A program made the translations under genes and the position numbers. Shown here one piece after another: positions 1-8,300 of a DNA stretch of 14,947 bases. The stretch is from Treponema sp. (GTDB taxonomy: Bacteria > Spirochaetota > Spirochaetia > Treponematales > Breznakiellaceae): contig JAITRD010000105.1 in the NCBI GenBank assembly GCA_031288575.1, forward strand, positions 1 through 14,947, written 5' to 3'. Below the pieces are notes generated by a model that searched no databases, was not told the DNA's origin, and saw only the letters and a program-made list of their open reading frames with translations. Numbering within the stretch: the first letter of the stretch is position 1; the number at the start of each line of letters is the position of its first letter.

Positions 1-257
1 CCCAAAGCCTCTGCCTTTACCGCTTAAACCTCCCCCAAACGGAACAATAAGGCCGGCTGGGAGGGCAAAATGCCTATGAGGGTCACGATTGCTTTGCACA
101 AGAGGGTTTCTCTTTGCTCCCGAGAGAGGCAGACGGTGCAAAGCTTCGGTCTTAGGACCCACAGGGTCCTAAGACCCTCATGGGGATTTTGTCCTCCCAG
201 CCGGCCTTTTGTTCCGCGGGGATGGTTGGGCGGTAAGGGCAGAGGCCCTTTGGGGGG
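1..257 (+). repeat. Large imperfect inverted repeat with two internal hairpin arms (candidate structured RNA or MITE-like element)
   Basis: Positions 1-23 pair with 230-254 (2-nt bulge at 247-248), and 41-83 pair with 174-215 with one mismatch (72/185) and one bulge (48). The intervening 24-40 and 216-229 pair loosely (C-run with G-run, AAACC with GGTT). Inside this long stem lie arm A, 91-99 with 136-144 capped by a small hairpin (109-113 with 123-127), and arm B, a perfect 13-bp stem 148-160 with 164-176 around the loop ACA. Arm B overlaps the outer stem by 3 nt. The G-rich right arm runs into a T-rich stretch (260-272), as at an intrinsic terminator. The left arm may continue before the window start. 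Pairs 16/237, 65/192 and 75/182 are G-U in a + strand transcript but would be A-C in the opposite transcript. Whether this is an RNA gene, a terminator of an upstream gene, or a mobile inverted-repeat element cannot be decided from one copy. Confidence 0.75.
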
Positions 258-328
258 AGTTTCTTTGTTTTTGCCGATTCCCCTGTTTGTTATTTTCCGT
301 CTCTTGCCGATAAAAGAGAAACAGGTGT
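258..328 (+). other. Non-coding leader upstream of the exported protein gene
   Basis: This short AT-richer stretch has no ORF. It begins with a T-rich run that may belong to the end of the preceding inverted repeat. A bulged hairpin can form from 282-288 with 319-325 and 300-305 with 314-319. A -10-like TATATT lies just beyond it at 332-337, with no convincing -35 element at normal spacing. I see nothing else here. Confidence 0.3.
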
Positions 329-1660
329 ATGTATATTAATAGAGGGATGAAAAAAAACAATTCCGGCTTCTTCATTTTGGGGTATCTTCTTTTTTTGCTG
401 TTCCCCCTTTCCCTGGGGGCGCAGGATCTGGCTACGCGCAAAATTGAGGACGATTCTTCCTTGCGGCTTTCCCTGAAAGAATCCTGGTTTACGGAAGTTC
501 CCGGCCTGGTGACGGACAAACCGGGCTTTATCCATACCTTGCCCGGCGGGGGCCGGATTCAGGTCCGGGCCGAAACCGGCAGGGAAGAGCTTATGATTAT
601 CCTGGCCCGGGAATGGAACGGTTCTTATCCCGGATGGGCTCAGGGGTCCTGGATACTGACCCGCCGCCGGGATAACGGCGCCCCTTCCCGGATACGGATC
701 TTTCTCAGGAGCGATCCCAATACCTATATCCAGTTCCGCCCCTTTGAAGCGGATAAGTCCCAAATGGATGTGGTTTTTTATGACGCCTATGCCATCCGTT
801 CCCTGTCGGTCCCCTTTTCTTTTGAGCGGCTTTTAGTGATCCCCCTGGAGGATGTCCTGCTCTCCCTGGGGACAAAATTTCCCCGCCGTTACTTTGATCC
901 CGATCCGGACTGGTACCGGGACCTGCGGCTTTTTATAGACGCGGTCCGGCAGCGGCTTCCGGAACTGGCCTTCCGGGACGACGGCGCCCTGGATGAGGAG
1001 GGGCGGTATGTGTTTATCAATACCCTGGAAGCTCAAAACGGGAAGGGGGGGCTTAACTGTTCGGGATTTGCCAAATGGGTAGTGGACGGCATCCTGCGCC
1101 CCCTGACCGGGACCCGGCTTCCGATTCAGCCCCTCAAGGAACCCTTCGGAGAACGAGGCTCCTCCTTTACCCAGCCCTACGAGGCCAGCCGGGACCCCTT
1201 TTTTGGTTTGGATTGGACCCGGAATTTAGCCGCCGCGGCGGGAAGGGTCCTCCGGTCCCCCGCCTTTAGCCGGCTTGAGGAATTTGAAGTACAAACCTGG
1301 CCCTTTTCCCAGGTGATTCTCCGGAGCAGGAACGGCAGCGCCCTGCGGTCCTATCCGGGGTTCCTCAAAAACGCGGGCTTCGGCATTGAAGGGCTCCAGG
1401 CCCTCCTCTATACGCTTGCCATTGATGAACCTGGCCGGATCTACCTTGCCTCGGTGAACAATGAAACCGGCCCCGCTCCCCGGATGCGGCAGCATTTCCA
1501 TGTCGCCGTCCTGATCCCCTATTTTAATGAATACGGCAATTTCCGGATTGCCCTTTTTGAAAGCGCCGAGGAGACTTCCTTTACGCAATTCAGAAACCGG
1601 TATCCCGGCCATTACGTCAATTTGGTCCGCATTCCTGTGGAACCCTCTTTTAGTCCATAG
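329..1660 (+). CDS. Exported protein with papain/NlpC-like Cys...His signature, function unknown
   Basis: The 443-residue product starts with a signal peptide: MKKN, a hydrophobic stretch FFILGYLLFLLFPL, then LGAQ as a plausible cleavage site. Two starts fit: ATG 329 and ATG 347 (residue 7). The second gives the more typical n-region, but AGAGGG lies directly against it, so the start is uncertain. The mature part contains GGLNCSGFAKWV (Cys at residue 244) and RQHFHVAVLIP (His at 389 and 391), followed by NFRIALFE. A Cys at a helix N-terminus in NCSGF and a later His-Val-Ala-Val strand are the layout of NlpC/P60 and other papain-fold peptidases or amidases. That family link is my inference; overall similarity to classical NlpC/P60 is low, the Cys-His distance of about 147 residues is long, and I know of no named homologue. 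Location is probably periplasmic or at the outer membrane. The HAD gene follows after 36 bp. Confidence 0.85.
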   Translation: MYINRGMKKNNSGFFILGYLLFLLFPLSLGAQDLATRKIEDDSSLRLSLKESWFTEVPGLVTDKPGFIHTLPGGGRIQVRAETGREELMIILAREWNGSYPGWAQGSWILTRRRDNGAPSRIRIFLRSDPNTYIQFRPFEADKSQMDVVFYDAYAIRSLSVPFSFERLLVIPLEDVLLSLGTKFPRRYFDPDPDWYRDLRLFIDAVRQRLPELAFRDDGALDEEGRYVFINTLEAQNGKGGLNCSGFAKWVVDGILRPLTGTRLPIQPLKEPFGERGSSFTQPYEASRDPFFGLDWTRNLAAAAGRVLRSPAFSRLEEFEVQTWPFSQVILRSRNGSALRSYPGFLKNAGFGIEGLQALLYTLAIDEPGRIYLASVNNETGPAPRMRQHFHVAVLIPYFNEYGNFRIALFESAEETSFTQFRNRYPGHYVNLVRIPVEPSFSP

Positions 1661-1686
1661 ATAAAATCCCAGCTTTTAAGTATACT
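1658..1686 (+). promoter_or_regulatory. Possible promoter for the HAD phosphatase gene
   Basis: TAGATA (1658-1663, 4 of 6 to TTGACA) and TATACT (1681-1686, 5 of 6 to TATAAT) are separated by 17 bp. The ATG at 1697 is only 10 nt downstream of the -10, so the leader would be about 3-5 nt. The element overlaps an AT-rich near-palindrome (1673-1691). It was identified by eye and could be chance in AT-rich spacer DNA. Confidence 0.3.
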
Positions 1687-1696
1687 AAAAGTTACG

Positions 1697-2365
1697 ATGC
1701 GTTGCGATATTGAAGGCGTTGCCTTTGATTTGGATGGGACTCTGTATCCGAATTACCGGTTTTATGTCCGCCTCCTTCCTTTTGTTTTGAAGGAACAAAG
1801 ATTGCTCCGGGCCATGGGAAAAGCCCGGGACCGCCTCAGAAAAATCCTGGCCGAGGGCGGCTTTTATGAGTGCCAGGCCCGGATCATAGCGGACATTCTG
1901 AAAACCGATCCCGCATCGGTCCATGAACGGCTTGAACGGCTCGTTTACCGGGGATGGGAACCTATCTTTCGGGAAATTAAGCTTTATCCCCACGTGAAGG
2001 AAACCCTCTGCGCCCTGCGGGAGGGGGGCTTCAAGCTGGGGATCCTTTCGGATTTCCCCCCTGAATTAAAATTGAAAAATTTGGGACTCGGCGGCCTCTG
2101 GGACACGGTACTCTGTTCAGAAGATGTGGGCCGCCTAAAACCGGACGCCGCCCCCTTTTTAGCTTTAGCCGAAACCATGGGAATAAAGCCGGAACGGCTT
2201 CTTTATGTGGGAAACAGCGTTTCCTATGATATTATTGGAGCCAAACAGGTAGGCATGAAAGCCGCCCTGGTCACTTCCCCCCTCCGCAAAAGGCGCCGCC
2301 GTAACGGCAACGCGGATATTATATTCTCCGACTATCGCCAATTACGTGATTATGTGTTAAGGTAA
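1697..2365 (+). CDS. HAD-superfamily hydrolase (subfamily IA-type phosphatase)
   Basis: The 222-residue cytoplasmic enzyme has all four HAD motifs. Motif I is FDLDGTLYPN, with the nucleophile Asp11 and the acid/base Asp13. Motif II is GILSD (Ser118). The motif III lysine is in GRLKPD (Lys148). Motif IV is VGNSVSYD, with Asn173 in the place often held by Asp, and Asp178. The helical cap lies between residues 17 and about 100. Such enzymes hydrolyse phosphate monoesters through an aspartyl-phosphate intermediate with magnesium; phosphoglycolate, sugar phosphates and nucleotides are typical substrates, and the sequence does not say which applies. The C-terminus has an unusual basic run (RKRRRR, residues 197-202). 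No Shine-Dalgarno sequence precedes the ATG. Its stop lies 5 bp before the giant coiled-coil gene, so the two are probably co-transcribed. Confidence 0.92.
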   Translation: MRCDIEGVAFDLDGTLYPNYRFYVRLLPFVLKEQRLLRAMGKARDRLRKILAEGGFYECQARIIADILKTDPASVHERLERLVYRGWEPIFREIKLYPHVKETLCALREGGFKLGILSDFPPELKLKNLGLGGLWDTVLCSEDVGRLKPDAAPFLALAETMGIKPERLLYVGNSVSYDIIGAKQVGMKAALVTSPLRKRRRRNGNADIIFSDYRQLRDYVLR

Positions 2366-2370
2366 AGCAA

Positions 2371-5300
2371 ATGGGCTTTTTTACGGTGGGAAATCTTTTA
2401 ACCCTGGCTATTGTCGCATTGGTTCTTGTACTCTATCGGCAATTTGACCGGCAAAGCCGTACTTTGGATAAAATACACAAATATGCCGATCGATTGAAGG
2501 AGGAACTCTCCACTTTTGTGGCGGAAAAAGAAGGGGCGGTACGGGATTATGGCATCGCCCTTAAGGTCCAGCAGGATGCCGCCAAAGAGCTGATGAAGCG
2601 TTTGCAGATGACCGATGAGGAACTTGCGGAAAAGGTTGTCGCGGTTACCAAAATAGATGAGCGGATCAGTGCCTATGACGCCTCCCTTGAAGAACTTGTG
2701 CGGATGACCGGCCGGGTGCAGGAAAATTTGAACCGCATCCGGGATGAATCGGCCTTTGTGGAAAAGGTCCATAAGCGGATATCCGATACGAAAACAAAAC
2801 TTGACTCCCTTGAATCGGAATTTGAATCCCTATTGCCCCGTTTTGAGCAGGAAAACGCCGATGCCTTGGAAAAGGTTTCCGATGGGATCATCGCGTCGGT
2901 CAGATCCTCGGTTTCCGATTTGGGCGCCCAGTTGGAAACCATTGAACGCCAGGTTGAGGACCACCGGGAAGCTATCAATATAATGGAAAGAACCCGGGCG
3001 GACAATCTGGACCGGGATATGGCCCTTATCAATAACGCCCTGAAAAACGCCGTGGAACAGGCCGGGCTCCGGGCGGACAAAATAGAAGAGTCCGCGCTGA
3101 TAAAGCTCCGGGAACAGGCCCAGGAACGGATTCGGCAGTTACACGATTTGGTGGAGGAAAAACTCAAAGCCGCCCAGGAAAGCGCCCGGGAGCAAATCCT
3201 GGATGTGCAGGGTTCGATACGGGCCCTCAAGGATGACTGGCAAAGCGAATACGCCGTTTTTGAGATAAAACGGCAGGCCTTTAAAGATGAATGGATTAAG
3301 GACACCCAGGAATTTAAGGAGCTTACGGAAGCCCAGCGGAACGCGCTTCGCGCTGAAATGAGCGCGGGGGAAACCCAGGCGCGGCAGCTCCTCGCTTCCA
3401 TAGAATCCGCCGCGGCGGAGACCCAGAAAAACATTGTCCAGGAAACCGGGCGGATAAAGGAACAGCTTCAGGAATTGCAGGCCCATGCCGACGAGGTTGT
3501 GGCGGGGATTGAGGCCAACCTGGTGAAAACCGTAGAAGCGGGGGAAGCGCGGGTTCTTGGGGCGGCGGAAAACCGTTTTGAATCCTGGAAAACCTTTACC
3601 GCCGAAGCCGAGACCCAGGTGCGGCGTTTCCTTGAAGATTTTGAAATTTCCCTGGAAGAGGCTAAAAGGCAAAGCGATAACGAGCGCCTCATGGTGGCCC
3701 AGCAGCTCAAGAGCCTTGAAACCCATACCGAGGAGGTTGCCGCGGCCATGGAAGCGCGGCTGACCGAAAAAACATCGGAAGCGGAAGCGGCGGTTGTGGA
3801 AGCGGCAATGAAGCGCCTTGAAGAATGGCAAACCGCCGTAGAGGCTGCCGCGGTCCGGAGCCGGCAACTGCTGGTGGATTTTGAAGCCGCATCCACGGTA
3901 GCCCAGAACCGGCTGAGTACCGAAATCGGGGAAATCAGGCGGCAAAGCGACGCCGAGCGGTTCTCCATCACCCAGCAGCTTAAGGAACTTGAGAAGCGTA
4001 TCGAGGAAACCGCCCTTAGCCTGGAAGAGCGGATGATCCAGTCCGTCACGGCGGCGGAAGCGGGGGTTACGGAAGCGGCGGCAAAGCGGCTTGAGGAATG
4101 GCAAGCCTCGGTAGAGACCGTTACCGCCCGGAGCCGGCAGACGCTGGCGGATTTTGAAGCGGCCGCTTCGGAAGGCCAAACCCGGCTTAACGCGGAAATG
4201 GCGGAGGCCAAACGGCAAAGCGACGCCGAAAGGCTCCTTTTGACCCGGCAGCTTGCGGAACTGGAGACCCATATCGGGAGCGCCGCCGCTGCCCTGGAGG
4301 AACGGCTGGCCCAGTCCGCGGCGGCGGCGGAAGCGGGGGTTACGGAAGCGGCGGCGAAGCGGCTTGAGGAATGGCAAGCCTCGGTGGAGACCGTTACCGC
4401 CCGGAGCCGGCAGATGCTGGCGGATTTTGAAACGGCCGCTTCGGAAGGCCAAACCCGGTTTAACGCGGAAATGGCGGAGGCCAAACGGCAAAGCGACGCC
4501 GAAAGGCTCCTTTTAACCCGGCAGCTTGCGGAACTGGAGGCCCGTATCGGGGGCGCCGCCGCTGCCCTGGAGGAACGGCTGGCCCAGTCCGCGGCGGCGG
4601 CGGAAGCGGAGGTTACCGCGGCGGCGGCAAAGCGGCTTGAGGAATGGCGGGCCGCCGTAGAGGCCGCGGCCCTCCGGCACCAGCAGCTTCTTACGAATTT
4701 CGGGGTTGCCGCCGCGGATGCCCAATCCCGGTTTAACGCGGAGATTACGGAAACCAAACAACAGGGCGACGCCGAAAGGCTCCTTTTAACCCGGCAGCTT
4801 ACGGAACTGGAAGCCCGTATCGGGGGCGCCGCCGCTGCCCTGGAGGAACGGCTGGCCCAGTCCGCGGCAACGGCGGAAGCGGGGATTACGGAAGAGGCGG
4901 CAAAGCGGCTTGAGGAATGGCGGGCCGCCGTAGAGGCCGCGGCCCTCCGGCACCAGCAGCTTCTTACGGATTTCGAGGCCGCCGCCGCGGATGCCCGGTC
5001 CCGGTTTAACGCGGAGATTACGGAAACCAAACAGCAGCGGGATACCGAGCGGGTCCTTTTGGCCCAGCAGCTTAAGGATCTTGAGACCCATATCGGGGAA
5101 GCCGCCGTTGCCCTGGAGGAACGGCTGGCTCAGTCCGCGGCGGCGGCGGAAGCGGAGGTTACCGCGGCGGCGGCGAAACGCCTTGAGGAATGGCAGACCG
5201 CCCTGGAAGCCGCCGCGTCCCGGAGCCAGCGGCTGCTTACGGATTTCGAGGCCGCCGCTACGGATGCCCAGTCCCGGTTTACCGCGGAAATTGCGGAGGC

Positions 5301-8300
5301 TAAACAGCAACGGGATACCGAACGGGTTCTTTTGGCCCAGCAGCTCAAGGAACTGGAGGCCCATATTGAGGAAGCCACCCTTGCCCTGGAGGAACGGCTG
5401 ACCCAGTCCGCGGCGGCGGCGGAGGCGGAGGTTACCGCGGCGGGGATAAAACGGCTTGAGGAGTGGCAGCTCGCGGTAGAGGCCGCCGCCGCCCGGAGCC
5501 AGCGGCTGCTTGAGGATTTCGAGACGGCCGCCACGGAAGCCCAGTCCCGGTTTAACGCGGAACTTGAAGAAGCAAAACAGCAAAGGGATACCGAACGATT
5601 CCTCTTGTCCCAGCAGCTCAAGGGGCTTGAATCCCATACCGATGAGGCCGCCGCCGCCCTGGAAAAGAGAATAACCCAGACCGCCGCGGAAGCGGAAGCG
5701 GCCGGGACAAAACGGCTCGAAGAATGGCATACCGCCCTGGAAACCGCCGCCTCCCAGAGCCGGCAACTGCTAACGAACTTTGAGGCGGCCTTCTCGGAAG
5801 CCCGGACCCGGTTAATCGCCGAGATGGAGGAAACCAAACAGCAAAGCGAAACCGAACGGCTTTCGATACTCCAGCAGTTGCAGGATCTTGAAAATCATAT
5901 TGAAGAAGCCTCCACCGCCCTGGAGGAACGTTTAATCCAAACCGCCGCCGCCGCGGAAACGGAGGCCGCGGAAACGGGAACGAAACGGCTTGAGGAATGG
6001 CGCGCCGCCCTGGAGGCCGCCACGGTCCGGAGCCGGCAGTTCCTTGCGGACTTTGAGGCGGCCTCCGCGGAAGCCCAGGCCCGGCTGGAGACCGAACTTG
6101 GGGAAACCAAACAGCAAAGCGATACCGAACGGCTTGCGGTACTCCGGCAATTGCAGGACCTCGATGACCGCATTAAAGACGCCGCCGCCGCCCTGGAGGA
6201 ACGCTTAATCCAAAGCATCGCCGCCGCGGAAACGGAAGCTGCGGAAACGGGGACGAAGCGGCTTGAGGAATGGCGTGCCGCCCTGGAGGCCGCCGTAGCC
6301 CGGAACCGGCAGTTCCTTGCGGATTTCGAGGCGGCTTCCGCGGAAGTCCAGTCCCGGCTGAAAGCCGAAATGGAGGAGACCAAACGGCAGGGCGATACCG
6401 AACGGCTCCTGGTCATTCAGCAGCTTAAAGAACTTGAGACCCATACCGGCGCGGTTGCCAATGCCCTGGAAGAACGGCTGACCCAGACCGTAACGGCGGC
6501 AGAAGCGGAAGTTACCGGGGCGGCGGAGAACCGCCTTAAGGACTGGGAGACCGCGGCGGAGGCTGCCGCGGTCCGGAGCCGGCAAATGCTGGCAGATTTT
6601 GAGGCCGCCGCTTCGGAAGCCCAAGCCCGGTTCGACTCCGAAATCGGCGAAATGAGCCGGCGGAATACCAACGAGCTTGGGGCCATGGAAAACCGCTTAG
6701 AGAACATTCGGCGCCGGATGGACGAAATCAGCCTCCGGATCGAGACGGAACTGGCCAAGGTAGTGAAAGAAGCCGAGGAAAAGGCCCTGGTTATAGCCGA
6801 GGCGGGACTTGAAAAATGGCTGAGCACGGTGGAACAGGCGGAAGTCCAGGGGCGGAAGCTTTTGGCAGACCTGGAAGAGGCTTCCGCGGAAACGGAAGGA
6901 CGGATTTCCGCCGAGGCCGGGGGAACGGAAACCCGCCTGCGGGAATTGCAGGCCCATACCGACGCGGAGTTTGCTAAACTGGAAGAACATTTTATCAAAA
7001 CCGTGGAAGAACTGGAGCAGCGGATCCTGGAAGAAGCGGGGAGCCGGCTTGAGGAATACCGGGCCGCTCAGGCGGAGGATTTCAAACGCCTTGAAACATT
7101 AACCGATGACGCTTCCCGGCTGGATGAGGAACTTCGTTTTTCCATGAATACCGTAGAAACCCGGATCCGGGATGATTTTTTGCGTTTTGAGCAGGATGCC
7201 GCCGATTCCCGGGAAAGCACCGCGGCCGCCTTTAACTCCGCCGTTGAGGCCCTTAAGGCGGATCTCAACGGGGTGGAGCAGGAACTGGCGGCCTTGAAAG
7301 CCCGGGCTTATGAAAACGTTTCGGAAAAACTTGATGTTTTTGAGGCGGATTTTTCCGCGAACCTTACCGAACGGAGCGGAGAAATTGACAAGCGCCTTAC
7401 GGCGTGGCAGGAATCCCTGGATCTTCGCTTGCGTAACCTCGCGGAAACTTCGGAAAAGCAGCGCCGGGATATCGAACATTCCTTAAATGAGGAATTGCGG
7501 AAGCAGCTTACGGATCAAAATGAGCGGCTTTATTCGGAGTTGGACCGCCTTAAGGCTGAAACCGGGGCTTTTGAGGAGGGGATCCGGGACCAGATGAAGA
7601 TGGCCGATGATTCCCTTGATTCCTTTAAGGAACAGTTAGATCAGAACCTGGCGGAAGTCCGTTCCGCCTCGGAGGCCGCCATGAAAACCGAAGTGGGCCG
7701 CTACGGGCTTACCATGGCGGAAGCCCTTAAGCAGCAGCAGAGGGATCTGGAAACCCGCCTTAAAACAATCGCCGGGGAAGTCGAGGAACGGAATAACGGG
7801 GTGCTCACCCTCCTGGATGCTTCCCGCCGGGAAATTGAGGAATGGCAGTCCGGATTTTCTTCCCAGCTCCGGGAGGTAGATGTTGCCCTGGAGGATGCCC
7901 GCCGCCGGACCAGGGAAATGGTTTCCGAAGGCGATGAACGGCTCACCCAGGTGCGCTCGGCGATTGAGGATGTCCGGGGAGAAGCCTCCGCTTACCGGAC
8001 GGAGATCTTTGCCCGGACCGATGAGCATGCCCGGACCCTTGATTCGGCGATTAAAGAAGCGGACCGGCATATCAAAGAATTTATCAGCCAGACCAAACTC
8101 TTTGACCGGGCGGATGAACTCAAGCTGGACCTGGAAAGGCGGATTGAAGACCTCCGGGGGGATTTGGACGGGCTGGATCAGCGCCGGGCCGAAGCGGCCC
8201 AACTGGAAAATCAATTTGTTAAGATCAAGCGCCTTGAGGATGAGGTCAACTTTAAGATGACCCGCTTCCTTTCGGAGAAATACCGTATCGAACAGATGGA

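Noticed and set aside
70..339. Plus-strand open frame of 89 codons over the left-edge inverted repeat
   Set aside because: It runs through both inner arms and the right outer arm, has Arg/Pro/Gly-rich low-quality content and no ribosome-binding site; the pairing structure explains the sequence better.
1673..1691. AT-rich near-palindrome between the exported protein and HAD genes as a terminator
   Set aside because: The stem is short and all A-T at its arms, with no T-run after it; it is better read as part of a promoter-like region.
3139..5766. Very long minus-strand open frames (up to 520 codons) opposite the repeat array
   Set aside because: They mirror the repetitive GC-rich codons of the coiled-coil gene; the translations are low-complexity (Ser/Ala/Arg or Arg/Gly/Phe/Leu-rich) with no family resemblance, while the plus frame has a continuous heptad pattern.
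3574..7044. The tandem 273-bp repeats as a CRISPR or satellite array
   Set aside because: They are in-frame coding repeats without alternating unique spacers and keep a coiled-coil register.
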